Assembly (NCBI GenBank): GCA_963826795.1
Contig: CAWGYT010000012.1
Location: 124,001 to 188,000, forward strand
From: CAWGYT01 sp963826795
Lineage (GTDB): Bacteria; Planctomycetota; Planctomycetia; Pirellulales; Pirellulaceae
Direction of reading: 5' to 3'
DNA: 64,000 bases
Below the pieces are notes generated by a model. It was not told the DNA's origin. It ran no database searches and saw nothing but the letters and a program-made list of their open reading frames with translations. The position numbers and the translations under genes were made by a program. Position 1 is the first letter of the stretch. The number at the start of each line of letters is the position of its first letter. Positions 26,940 through 35,716 of the stretch are shown here, in pieces.

Positions 26940-28085
26940 GTGGCCAAACGCTCCCGAACCGCCGAGAATGCCGACAAAGCCGCCCTCCGTTGGCGGGCCG
27001 ATCGACCCTACAACCAACTTCCCCAGCTCCCACCTGCCGTCGAGCTGGAAACCCGCAACGTGCTCAAGCGGTGCATTCCAGCCCGAGCCGCATTGGCGGA
27101 GCTAAAACAGGCGGCCCAACTGATTCCCAACCAGGCCGTGCTGATTAACACCCTGCCACTGCTCGAAGCCCAGGCCAGTTCGGAAATTGAGAACATCGTG
27201 ACGACGACGGATCGGCTGTTCCAGCACCGTCGTGGGGATGAAAACGCCGATCCGGCGACCAAAGAGGCACTACGTTACAGCCAAGCGTTACTGGAAGGCT
27301 ACCAACTTCTGACCCAGCGCCCCTTGACCACCCGCACGGCCGAGGAGATCTGCACCAAGATCAAAGGCATCCAGATGCGGGTGCGAACCGTGCCGGGGAC
27401 GGCACTCGCCCGCGAGACGGGTGAGGTTGTTTACACGCCGCCTGAAGGGGGAGACCGGCTACGAAGTCTGCTTGCCAACTGGGAGCGATTCCTGCATCAG
27501 GAGACCGAGATTGATCCGCTGATCCGGATGGCAGTCGGGCACTATCAATTCGAGGCGATCCACCCGTTTACTGATGGCAATGGCCGCACGGGCCGCGTGC
27601 TCAACAGCCTGTTTCTGATCCACGAAGGTCTGCTGACACTCCCCATCCTGTACCTCAGTCGTTATATCATCGCGCACAAGGCGGACTATTACCGTCTGCT
27701 GCTCGAAGTTACCCTCCATCAGAACTGGGAAGCCTGGCTGTTGTTTGTGCTGGACGCGGTCGAGGAGACCGCTCATTGGACGGCTGCCAAGATTGAGGCA
27801 ATTCGCCGGCTGGCGGATCACACAAGCACGCACGTCCGCGAGACGCTTCCCAAGATCTACAGCCATGAGCTAATCAACCTAATCTTCGAGTTACCGTATT
27901 GTCGGATTCAGAACGTCGTGGAATCGAACATTGCCGGCCGACAGGCGGCGTCGCGTTACCTGAAACAACTTGTGCAGTTGGGAGTGCTGCAAGAGAAGTC
28001 AGCCGGCCGCGAGAAGCTTTTCATCCACCCAAAGTTTCTACGGTTATTGACCTGTGACAGCAACCAATTCAGCACTTACTCATGA
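26940..28085 (+). CDS. Fic-domain AMP-transferase (class II, N-terminal inhibitory motif)
   Basis: The 381-residue protein has the complete Fic motif HPFTDGNGRTGR (residues 208-219; catalytic His208). Near residue 80 it carries SSEIEN, matching the (S/T)xxxE(G/N) inhibitory helix found N-terminal in class II Fic proteins. Fic enzymes usually AMPylate target proteins at hydroxyl groups. The last 100 residues form a winged-helix-like end (CRIQNVVESNIAGRQAASRY), typical of this long type. It starts with GTG 26940 just behind a group of palindromes. Its stop overlaps the ATG of a small HTH gene. It resembles chromosomal Fic genes on mobile islands more than host-targeting effectors. Confidence 0.87.
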   Translation: MAKRSRTAENADKAALRWRADRPYNQLPQLPPAVELETRNVLKRCIPARAALAELKQAAQLIPNQAVLINTLPLLEAQASSEIENIVTTTDRLFQHRRGDENADPATKEALRYSQALLEGYQLLTQRPLTTRTAEEICTKIKGIQMRVRTVPGTALARETGEVVYTPPEGGDRLRSLLANWERFLHQETEIDPLIRMAVGHYQFEAIHPFTDGNGRTGRVLNSLFLIHEGLLTLPILYLSRYIIAHKADYYRLLLEVTLHQNWEAWLLFVLDAVEETAHWTAAKIEAIRRLADHTSTHVRETLPKIYSHELINLIFELPYCRIQNVVESNIAGRQAASRYLKQLVQLGVLQEKSAGREKLFIHPKFLRLLTCDSNQFSTYS

Positions 28086-28285
28086 GCCATGGGGATCACC
28101 ATCCGAAAGCAAGCACCGTCCGTGGATGGATTGCGTCAGGGAAACTGAAGGCATCAAACATTGGGCAACGAAGAAACCGCTTCGTTATTCGGAAAACGGA
28201 CTTAGTCGCTTTTCTCGAAAGCCGTCAAGTTCAATCGCCGCAGCGGCGAGTTTCCCGCCAGCAAAGTGGATTCAAGAGATATTGA
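28082..28285 (+). CDS. Small excisionase/MerR-type helix-turn-helix protein
   Basis: The 67-residue product contains ASTVRGWIASGKLKASNIGQ and then RRNRFVIRKTDLVAFLESRQ. This is the winged-helix pattern of HTH_17/excisionase-like proteins common beside planctomycete integrases. The first recognition helix is shorter than usual, so the N-terminus may have been lost. ATG 28082 overlaps the Fic stop (ATGA), suggesting coupled translation. It may regulate the Fic promoter or be a leftover excision factor of the element whose broken integrase lies next to it. Its 3' end overlaps that relic by 14 bases, tail to tail. Confidence 0.62.
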   Translation: MSHGDHHPKASTVRGWIASGKLKASNIGQRRNRFVIRKTDLVAFLESRQVQSPQRRVSRQQSGFKRY

Positions 28286-28941
28286 TTTTGCCAAGATACC
28301 AGTCTCGTAAGAACTCGCCAGCCGCTTTGACGCGGGAACGAAATACCCTTTGGCGATAGACGGTCGCCATGTCTGGACGACTCCAACCGAGTATCGCGTC
28401 AATCGTCGCCTGATTGATTCGGCAGCGGACAGAACCGTTTGAGCCGTACGCCGAAGCGAATAGAAGCCAAGGTTTTCAACATCGGCCGCTGTAGCCGTGG
28501 AAGCAGACTCGCTGGCAATCCTAAACCTTTTGCCAATGCTACTCGAAGCCCGGTCAGGCTGCCAAGATGTTCAAGAGGGCGACTCTTGCCAAAGTGATCG
28601 GCGAGACAATCTGTAACTCTGTCACCGATCGGGTGAAAATCGAACGATTTCCCGCCACCTCGATTCGGTAAGCTCGCCAAGGTCCAGCGCGTCCTTCTTC
28701 TTTCCCAGGTACTCATTTAGCAGGTCAGCAAGGGTGCGCACCTCGGTCGGTCGGAAGCGTACCGGCGTACCAGTAATCTTTCTCGGCAAGATACTTGTCC
28801 AGCTCCGCTTGCGAATCATCCCATGAGCCGAAATAATGCACCGTCCCGCGTATCCGCTTTGCCCACTGTCCTGATGCGTGTGCATATAGCGGGAAATCGG
28901 GGTAGGGTTTGCTCGGTCGTTCTTGTTTGCTTCGGCGAGGT
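28272..28941 (-). pseudogene. Wrecked tyrosine-type integrase
   Basis: Pieces in different frames together spell a planctomycete phage-type integrase. An N-terminal arm (KPYPDFPLYAHASGQWAKRI, then GTVHYFGSWDDSQAELDKYL) is followed by a core-binding part (LADLLNEYLGKKKDALDLGE, then DHFGKSRPLEHLG) and a C-terminal end (NLGFYSLRRT, then IDAILGWSRPDMATVYRQRV with the would-be nucleophile Tyr). Frame changes occur near 28745, 28630, 28490 and 28420. The central part of the catalytic domain, with the first Arg and Lys, is missing. A stop lies directly upstream of the N-terminal arm and no start codon is left. It marks an old integration event beside tRNA-Leu. Confidence 0.72.
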
Positions 28942-29027
28942 CATAGGTACAATCGTGCCGCCGGGCGTACCGAAAGGCAAAGACAAACGTCAGAAAACGA
29001 CGTAAACCCCTTACAATAAAGCACTTT

Positions 29028-29113
29028 GGCCGAGTGGCGGAATTGGCAGACGCACGGGACTTAAAATCCCGTGAGGGGTAACCCTCGTGCGGGTTCGATC
29101 CCCGCCTCGGCCA
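29028..29113 (+). tRNA. tRNA-Leu (anticodon UAA)
   Basis: The acceptor stem GGCCGAG / CTCGGCC pairs perfectly, with A as discriminator base. The anticodon stem CGGGA / TCCCG encloses the loop CTTAAAA, giving anticodon UAA. A long variable arm (GTGAGGGGTAACCCTCGT) and the T-arm GCGGG-TTCGATC-CCCGC complete a class II tRNA of 86 bases. CCA is not encoded. It reads UUA and UUG leucine codons. Confidence 0.96.
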
Positions 29114-29175
29114 CCGAGTTACGGGACGTCTTTCGGCCCCGAGCATGCGGAGTTGCGTTGCTTTCGGCATGACGA

Positions 29176-29205
29176 GGTGGCGTGGGTGGTAGGGACCGAA
29201 CCTAC
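29176..29205 (-). other. Possible tRNA 3'-end fragment (integration scar?)
   Basis: On the minus strand, GTAGG-TTCGGTC-CCTAC looks like a T-arm and is followed by CACCCAC, one base and CCA, the spacing of a tRNA acceptor end. No matching 5' half (GTGGGTG) lies nearby, and the loop lacks the conserved A58. It may be a decayed tRNA piece left at an attachment site, near the integrase relic, or chance. Confidence 0.3.
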
Positions 29206-29250
29206 GCCCTTTTCTGGCAGAAGCCACGCACGCCAGGCTTGCCGCGGCCG

Positions 29251-29576
29251 CTATGCTTTTTTGCGATCGAGGACTTGCTCGAGAATATTCATCCACGTTC
29301 GGTTGAGCCGCAACGTCACTTCTCGCACGACTCGGTCGTCGTCTTGCTCAAATTCGATTTCAAAACCAGCGCTCGCTAGGAAGTCGTTCGGACTTTTCCC
29401 CAGTTGACACGTGCGCAAAAACGGACGCTCTTTAGCGTATTTTCGGCTTTGGTCGTCGCGGTTTCGTTCGTGATCGACTCCACCGATTTCGTGACCTCTG
29501 CCGTCAGGCTGGTCATCATCTCCTGACGAAGACCGTCCGCCCATTTTTTCCAACGCGTCTTTTCTTGTACAGCCAT
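29251..29576 (-). pseudogene. Frameshifted small gene of unknown function
   Basis: I do not recognise this gene. Two frames look coded in succession. The first runs from ATG 29576: MAVQEKTRWKKWADGLRQEM, then TSLTAEVTKSVESITNETAT. The second lies in the neighbouring frame after about 29470: YAKERPFLRTCQLGKSPNDF, then EIEFEQDDDRVVREVTLRLN to a stop at 29251. Joined, they would make a charged, helical soluble protein of about 108 residues. No ribosome site is evident. It is either decayed or interrupted by a sequence error. Confidence 0.4.
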
Positions 29577-30298
29577 AGTTAAAACCGCCGAAGTAACGCA
29601 ACTGGTTTGATAACACAAGGTCGCCAGGCCCCGGCGTGGCGCTCGACCGACGTATCAGCGGAATGCCATGAAGCAACCAGCGATGGCCGGGTGCGAGCCT
29701 ATGACGGAGCGGCCGGTTGCATTCGGCCGCGGGACGACACCATTTCGCCTGCTCCGCCACCGGTCTCCCTGGGGGCGAAACGGGAGTTTCTCCGAGAACG
29801 ATTCGGCCGCGGACGACGCGGCTCGCACGATCCCTTCCAGGGAAATCCGGAGAATTCGTTGTTGGAACCCCCGCAGTCCCAGTCGCGTCCGATCGGCCTT
29901 GCGTCCACCGACGATGCGAACTTTTCCCAAAGGATACAATGCTCGCACGTGCAAATATTGTATCTGGATGTCACTTTCGTGCAATGCCAATTGTGACCGA
30001 GCCCAGTCAAAGGTCGATCTCGACATCCGAGGGTTGTCGTCCATGTGACGTTCCACCACTCCGTCCCAAGATCGGGGCGTGCGATGGAGCGAACGATCCT
30101 CGGTCCGCTACCGGTGCGACGCGATCACGCGGCGTCAATCACGACCGGACGCTTGAAGACCAAGGAACCCGTGTGTCTACTAGGACAAATACCCGCCAAG
30201 TACCGATTTCGTTGCGGGATCGCGGCGAGTTGGACACTCTCAAGCGTGGCAATAATGCGACGTTTGGCCGTGGGGGCACGATTCGAGTTAGGAGAACG
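29577..30298. other. Intergenic stretch, no gene seen
   Basis: The frame of the next gene is open back to 29717, but its first 190 codons have no coding character or start site. No hairpin with a T-run and no RNA gene was recognised in these 722 bases. Confidence 0.4.
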
Positions 30299-31348
30299 AT
30301 GATGTGGCGAATTCGAGTGGCGATAGTGCTTACCCTCGCGCTCCCGATTGCCGCCGCAACCGGCGCTGATCGACTTGAGGTCCAGCAGGATGCGGATCGA
30401 ATCACGATCGTCTCCCCAGAAATTGAGGCAGCCATTCGCACGCAGGGCTATGTCAGCGGAATCGCTGCCGGGTCGTTCTTGGACAAGCGGACCGGATTTC
30501 GAGACGCGGGGTTTGGACTGGACATCGTGGACTGGATCCTGGAACCAGGCAGTGACGAAGCGTACCGGAACCGTTTGGATCGCGAGCTGATCTATCAGTT
30601 CAATAATCCTTACCATGGCAAGTCGGCCAAGCGCGCCGTCGAGGGACCGCAAATTTGCACCCAGGCCAAGCAGGTTTCGCCGGAAATCATTCGCGGGCGA
30701 GACTTCATTGCGGTACGAACCTCCTACTCGTACTCCACGGCCGCACCCGGCAAGCACACGGGTTCAACCTGGACTCAGACCGTCGTCTTTCCGGAAGGGA
30801 AACGATACTTCATCTCGAGTGATCGGATCGATTCGAAGAACCGAAGCGACGCGATGTTCTTGCGAATCGATCTGCCGGGGCACATCCGCCACACGAAGGG
30901 GGATTCCTTCAGCGAGATCTACCTCAGCTATCTCGAGGGGACTCGTCCGGACGCCGAGGGCGAGCGCACCATTCCCGCGTGCGAGTTTTTCGAGGACTTT
31001 GCGCCTGACGAAAAGTTCAACTATCGGCGGGATCAAATCAGCGAATTGCCCCGGCGTTTCATCCGTGCCTACCGTCTCCGAGATCCCAAAACCGGTCGGG
31101 CGGGTCCCTGGCTGGCTGGCATGACATTGAACCCTTCCGTGGTCTACGAGGCGTGGTGCCACCAGCGCGGGTACGTTTGCATGATCGAAGAGATCGGAGG
31201 CCGCCCGATCGAGCCTGGCGAATCGTTCAGCGCCGCATACATCATCGGTTTCTTTGACTCGATCCAGCAGATGCATGAGGTCTACGACCAGCACCTGGGT
31301 TTCCTTGGCCTAACGGTCAGCGAAGCCGGTTGGAAGCTCACCCGTTAG
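30299..31348 (+). CDS. Exported protein of unknown function, next to a GH30 glycosidase
   Basis: I do not recognise the family by name. The 349-residue protein has a clear signal peptide (RVAIVLTLALPIAAATGADR). A beta-rich body follows with patterns such as RLEVQQDADRITIVSPEIEA, GSTWTQTVVFPEGKRYFISS and EAWCHQRGYVCMIEEIGGRP. These hint at a glycan-active or lectin-like fold. The start is one of two consecutive ATGs (30299/30302), with GGAGA upstream. The GH30 gene begins 57 bases downstream, so the two may be co-expressed to handle an extracellular polysaccharide. Confidence 0.75.
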   Translation: MMWRIRVAIVLTLALPIAAATGADRLEVQQDADRITIVSPEIEAAIRTQGYVSGIAAGSFLDKRTGFRDAGFGLDIVDWILEPGSDEAYRNRLDRELIYQFNNPYHGKSAKRAVEGPQICTQAKQVSPEIIRGRDFIAVRTSYSYSTAAPGKHTGSTWTQTVVFPEGKRYFISSDRIDSKNRSDAMFLRIDLPGHIRHTKGDSFSEIYLSYLEGTRPDAEGERTIPACEFFEDFAPDEKFNYRRDQISELPRRFIRAYRLRDPKTGRAGPWLAGMTLNPSVVYEAWCHQRGYVCMIEEIGGRPIEPGESFSAAYIIGFFDSIQQMHEVYDQHLGFLGLTVSEAGWKLTR

Positions 31349-31404
31349 CCCCCGGGGACGACTGATCCCAGGGACCACTGCCCCCAGAAGAACCGAGCGA
31401 TTTC

Positions 31405-32799
31405 ATGACACGCATCACGAAGATGGCCTGGCAAAGTCACCTTGGCTGGCTCTTGTTGCTGGTGACGGGTCCGGCAGCCGTTGGCGACGTTTCCGTGTGG
31501 CGCAGTTCGGAAGATGGCCGATGGAAGCTGACCCAGGGTCACGATTTGGCGTTTACGCCAGACTCACAAGAGTCAACCGGGACGCCGGTTGTCGTTCATC
31601 CGGAGACGCAATTCCAGAGCGTGCTGGGGATGGGTTCCTCGTTCGATCATGCATCGTGTTTCAACCTGTCGCGGCTTGATGATCCAACACGTCAGCGAGT
31701 GCTGCGACTGCTGTTCGACCCGGTCGAAGGCATCGGCATGAATCTGATGCGACTGTGCATGGGCACATCGGACTTTTCGGGCGAACCATGGTACACGTAT
31801 GCCGACCGACCACCGGGAGAAACCGACGTTGCGCTTCAACATTTTTCGATCGAGCGTGACCGGGCCTATGTCTTGCCGATCATCAAACAGGCGCTGCGAA
31901 TCAACCCTCAGCTCAAGTTCTTCGCGTCTCCCTGGAGTCCTCCGGCTTGGATGAAGACCAACGGTTCGCTCCTTGCGGGCCGCATCGATCGCCAATACTT
32001 CGAAGTCTATGCGCGGTATTTCGTCAAGTTTATCCAGGCGTACGAGGCCGAGGGGATCCCAATCTACGCGGTGACGCTTCAGAACGAACCCGATTATCCG
32101 AACCGGAAGTATCCCACTTGTTTCTGGTCCGCGGAGGAGCAGCGTGATTTCATTCGCGACCACGTCGGGCCACAGTTCGAAGCGGAAGAAATCGCGACGC
32201 GCATCTGGTGCTGGGACCACAACTGGAACAAGCTGGAATTTCCGCGCACGATCTTGAGCGACCCGGCAGCTGCACGCTTCGTCGCAGGAACCGCCTTTCA
32301 TCTGTACGAAGGACGCCCCGAAGCCCAGACGCAATTGCAGCGCGAGTTTCCTCAGAAGGCAATCTATTTTTCGGAGGGCGCGACGTTTAAGACTCCGGGT
32401 GCAACGCAAATCATCCGGATTCTGCAAAACGGGGCTCGGTCCTACAATTCCTGGGTCTTCATGCTGGACGAACATCGAAAACCGAACAACGGTCCACATG
32501 ACGCGAGTGCGACGCCGATCGAGCTGCTGGACGAGCGGATGATCCGAGTCAACTTCGACTACTACATGTATGGCCACTTCATGAAATTCATCGAGCGCGA
32601 GGCGCGCAGGATCGATCTGGAATTGGAGGACACCCACCTGTCGGGAGTCGCCTTTCAAAATCCAAGTGGCGAGATCGTGCTCGTGATCGCCAACGCTTCT
32701 GGCCAAGACGCCTTGTTTCGGGTCCGCATGCACGAGCGTCAGTTCCGCGACTCGCTGCCTCCTCGATCGCTGGCGACCTACCGCTGGGCGGCAAATTGA
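31405..32799 (+). CDS. Secreted glycoside hydrolase family 30 enzyme
   Basis: The 464-residue protein has a signal peptide (LGWLLLLVTGPAAVG), a TIM-barrel catalytic domain and a short C-terminal beta domain (LSGVAFQNPSGEIVLVIANA, then RSLATYRW). The retaining-glycosidase pair is Glu228 as acid/base (TLQNEPD) and Glu324 as nucleophile (YFSEGAT). The motifs GMGSSFDHASCFNLS and SPWSPPAWMKTNGSL are typical of GH30, the glucosylceramidase-like family. Members cleave beta-glucosyl, beta-1,6-glucan, xylan or fucosyl links. The exact substrate cannot be told from sequence alone. Confidence 0.9.
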   Translation: MTRITKMAWQSHLGWLLLLVTGPAAVGDVSVWRSSEDGRWKLTQGHDLAFTPDSQESTGTPVVVHPETQFQSVLGMGSSFDHASCFNLSRLDDPTRQRVLRLLFDPVEGIGMNLMRLCMGTSDFSGEPWYTYADRPPGETDVALQHFSIERDRAYVLPIIKQALRINPQLKFFASPWSPPAWMKTNGSLLAGRIDRQYFEVYARYFVKFIQAYEAEGIPIYAVTLQNEPDYPNRKYPTCFWSAEEQRDFIRDHVGPQFEAEEIATRIWCWDHNWNKLEFPRTILSDPAAARFVAGTAFHLYEGRPEAQTQLQREFPQKAIYFSEGATFKTPGATQIIRILQNGARSYNSWVFMLDEHRKPNNGPHDASATPIELLDERMIRVNFDYYMYGHFMKFIEREARRIDLELEDTHLSGVAFQNPSGEIVLVIANASGQDALFRVRMHERQFRDSLPPRSLATYRWAAN

Positions 32800-32838
32800 G
32801 CTCGCAAAGACATCACCGACATCGCGAGAACCAAGCGG

Positions 32839-33816
32839 TCAATCCAAGGGCTGGACGACTTCCTTGCCATTGATCGTCGAAAGCGATTGATAAACCGAGA
32901 GTTCGACGTCGTCGCTCAAGAATTTGACGTGCCCGTCGGCGAACACGAACTGAGCCCCTCCAGGATGCTGGCTCGCAAAGGCCCCATTCTGCGCATTCAG
33001 ATTCACACCATCTCCAGGACGCGTGTTGAGGGGATTGCGGGTCGAGCGGAGGCAGTCGGCGTTGACCAGCGTGTAAGTCCAAATATTGGACGACTCCCAG
33101 GTGTCAGCCTTCACGACCTCCCCCACCAGGAATGTCTGCGAGAGACCGTCGCGGATCTGGGCGAAAGCACGCGGTAGTTTGTAAATAAAGGGTCCGTTAT
33201 TCTCGAATTTTGCCCGGTGCGGAGCGGCATCGGGTCCCAGACTGCCATTGACGAAGGCATAGCTGCCCGTGGCAGCTTGGACCGGAGCGAACACGTCGCT
33301 CAGCGCCGCGGACGAATCGCTCGGACAAGCAAACACTGGCGGTCGGATTCGGATGGCCTCGGCTTTCTTGGATTCCCCGTAGTGGCCGTCATCCTTGTAG
33401 TACCAGCCGAGATCGTTCACATTGTCGTTCCACAAGCCGCCGTCCTCAATTGCCAGGTCGTCGTACCAGGCTTGAGCTTCCAGGTGCGGAAGCATGAGGA
33501 TGAAGCCGCTTCCGCCACTTTTCTGGTCGGAGGAAAGCCCTGGCGGGCAGATCGGCAGCTTCATCGTGTCCCCCGTGCTATCGCACCCGATTCGACCGGG
33601 AGGAAGGCTGCCTCGAAGAACCTCGTACGAGCTGATCGCGACGCCCACTTGCTTGAGGTTGTTCAGGCATGAAGCTCGACGCGATGACTCGCGCACCGTG
33701 TTGACCGCCGGAAGCAAGATCGCCGTCAGCATTCCGATGATCGTGATCACGACCAGGAGTTCGATGATCGTGAAGGCAGTTCGCGTCGCATCGCTGACGG
33801 GCCGCATGCCAGACAT
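32839..33816 (-). CDS. DUF1559 pseudopilin-like protein
   Basis: The N-terminus AFTIIELLVVITIIGMLTAI is a type IV prepilin/type II secretion leader, cleaved before Phe with the membrane helix behind it, followed by the usual LLPAVNTVRESSRRASCLNN. The C-terminus has the H-x9-DG motif of DUF1559 (HPGGAQFVFADGHV). These proteins are hugely expanded in planctomycetes and are of unknown function. The frame is open to 34116, but I start at ATG 33816 because AGGAG lies 7 bases upstream. The result is 325 residues. Confidence 0.93.
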   Translation of the reverse strand: MSGMRPVSDATRTAFTIIELLVVITIIGMLTAILLPAVNTVRESSRRASCLNNLKQVGVAISSYEVLRGSLPPGRIGCDSTGDTMKLPICPPGLSSDQKSGGSGFILMLPHLEAQAWYDDLAIEDGGLWNDNVNDLGWYYKDDGHYGESKKAEAIRIRPPVFACPSDSSAALSDVFAPVQAATGSYAFVNGSLGPDAAPHRAKFENNGPFIYKLPRAFAQIRDGLSQTFLVGEVVKADTWESSNIWTYTLVNADCLRSTRNPLNTRPGDGVNLNAQNGAFASQHPGGAQFVFADGHVKFLSDDVELSVYQSLSTINGKEVVQPLD

Positions 33817-34079
33817 GATCAACTCCTGGGTTCGGGCAACCAACAAGAACCGGGGCACGAGCTTGAGACTGGAACAGCCTCCCGAGATACGCCTCACGGC
33901 CGCCGACTCACGTTTCACGAACGAATCCGACGGCCGCAGTCTCGGGCCACCGCGCGTCGGCCGACTTGAGTCTATCCTATCAAACACGCGTCCAAACGTG
34001 ATGACTCTTGGCAAAAAACGTGGATCTTGTCTGGCAACGCAAGGGACGACAACCCTGAAGACGTTAAGATCGACAGGAC

Positions 34080-34706
34080 ATGTCCGACCCAGAAATCGTA
34101 CCCACCGACCTGCCAAGCAGTGACGATGAAACCCGCCTGGACGGGGCTCGTTTTGCTGCGCTGTTTGCCCAGGTACAGCGGCGTCTTTGGCTCTTGGCAG
34201 CGGGCATCACCGGCGACCGCATGGCCGCGGAGGACATCGTGCAGGATTCCGCCATGGCCGCCTGGGGCAAGCGGCAGGAGTTCCGAATTGGTACAAGTTT
34301 TGCCGCTTGGCTCGGCCAGTTCGTCCGCTGGCAAGCCTACAATTACATCCGCAAGCGAGACGGTCGTCGCACGGTGGCGTCCGACCCGCGTCATCTTGAT
34401 GACGCCCAAAACTCGGCCCCGACGGGGAGGACCGCAGACCTGCTGCGATCGGCATCCGGCATCATCCCTGAATTCCAAACGGACTTTGGCGACGAGGTGG
34501 TGCGGGCCTTGCAGCGGATCGGCGACGTTCCCCGAGCTTGCCTGCTGCTGCGAACGGTCCACGAGCTCTCCTATTTTGAAATCTCGGAACTGTTGCACAT
34601 CCCGGAGGGGACGGCGATGAGTCACGTTCACCGCACTCGGCGCTCGATGCGAGAGATGCTGAGGGAGCACGTCGAGCCGGCCGCCGCAAAGGACGATTCA
34701 CGATGA
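34080..34706 (+). CDS. ECF-type RNA polymerase sigma factor
   Basis: Region 2 is seen in LFAQVQRRLWLLAAGITGDR, then AEDIVQDSAMAAWGKR and SFAAWLGQFVRWQAYNYIRK. Region 4 follows in VPRACLLLRTVHELSYFEIS, then LLHIPEGTAMSHVHRTRRSM, a helix-turn-helix that binds the -35 element. The length of 208 residues is normal. The stop overlaps the next start (ATGA), where a membrane protein with anti-sigma character is encoded. The pair therefore likely forms a signal-responsive switch with unknown target genes. Confidence 0.9.
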   Translation: MSDPEIVPTDLPSSDDETRLDGARFAALFAQVQRRLWLLAAGITGDRMAAEDIVQDSAMAAWGKRQEFRIGTSFAAWLGQFVRWQAYNYIRKRDGRRTVASDPRHLDDAQNSAPTGRTADLLRSASGIIPEFQTDFGDEVVRALQRIGDVPRACLLLRTVHELSYFEISELLHIPEGTAMSHVHRTRRSMREMLREHVEPAAAKDDSR

Positions 34707-35500
34707 GCGACCGTGAGAGTTCGCGATCGGAGGATTATTCCGAGAGGCTTGAGGCGTACCTTGACGGCCTTCTCACGCCGGATGAGCGACTGTCCGCTCA
34801 ACGGCAATTTGAGCAGGATCCGGGTGTGCTGGCAGAAATCAAATTGCAGAATCAGATCGACCAGCAGCTGCGTTCAGCGTTCAACTCGCCTCCAATCACC
34901 CCCCTGCCCCTTGGTCCGCATGCTGTCCCCCGACATAAGCCGGCCACCACGCGACGGGACGCGGAGCCTCGACGTCGATTTCGCAAGCGATCCAAAGCTG
35001 CACTCTGGATGGTCGCCGCCTGCGCGGCCTGGCTGGTCGTGTTCTGGAATTTTCGAGGCGATCAGAATTCGGACGTGAAGTTCGTCCGGCGACCGCTTCG
35101 CGAAATCTATCGGGATTGTGTCAGCCAGGGCTTCACGCCGTATTATGTTTGCGATGATGCGCAGCGCTTTCGTGAGACCTTTGAATTTCGACATCAGACA
35201 GGACTCCGTCTGGAACCGATGCCCGAAGATCGTTACATGGTCGGACTCTCCTATCTCCACGGTCTTAGCCGGTACACGACCGCCATGCTCGCTCGCGTCA
35301 AGGGGGCGCCCGTCGTGGTATTTGTCGATCGGCTTGAGAATGACAGCTCACCTCCCAAGCCGGACGGCGACGCGACAATTCACTGCTTTCGTCGACAAGT
35401 CGCAGGACTGGTGATGTACGAGCTCACGCCGTTCGGTGAACCATTGGTCACGCCGTATCTCCAGCCAATCGACGAACGTGAGCGTGCACGGACGCGTTGA
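34703..35500 (+). CDS. Probable membrane anti-sigma factor
   Basis: The N-terminal 70 residues (SERLEAYLDGLLTPDERLSA and so on) resemble the start of anti-sigma proteins of the zinc-finger type, but the Cys/His zinc site is absent. A single membrane helix (ALWMVAACAAWLVVFWNF) near residue 100 separates it from a 150-residue extracytoplasmic part without a recognised domain. Start and upstream stop overlap as ATGA, so it is made together with the ECF sigma factor. Binding of that sigma factor is inferred from context. Confidence 0.78.
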   Translation: MSDRESSRSEDYSERLEAYLDGLLTPDERLSAQRQFEQDPGVLAEIKLQNQIDQQLRSAFNSPPITPLPLGPHAVPRHKPATTRRDAEPRRRFRKRSKAALWMVAACAAWLVVFWNFRGDQNSDVKFVRRPLREIYRDCVSQGFTPYYVCDDAQRFRETFEFRHQTGLRLEPMPEDRYMVGLSYLHGLSRYTTAMLARVKGAPVVVFVDRLENDSSPPKPDGDATIHCFRRQVAGLVMYELTPFGEPLVTPYLQPIDERERARTR

Positions 35501-35716
35501 CATCGACTCCGAACGCTCGACGCGACGACCCGCTCGGAGTTCACAGACTCGAAGCGAACAGCGAAGCCCAACCTCGACGATTACCCGAGAAGCTGCAAGA
35601 TCCGTTCGCCCGTGCCACATTCTCCTGTTGATCGTGCGGGCCAACCGTTCGAGCGATCGGACGGAGGTCTTCCCCGCTCTTCCAGGTTTTTGACGAACAG
35701 AAATAGGAGACACCTC

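Noticed and set aside
28622..29296. Minus-strand frame of 224 codons as a single gene
   Set aside because: It runs through the antisense of tRNA-Leu. Only the part matching the integrase core-binding domain is a gene relic.
29717..30298. Long N-terminal extension of the exported protein starting at 30299
   Set aside because: The extension lacks coding character and would bury the signal peptide. GGAGA and a double ATG mark the real start.
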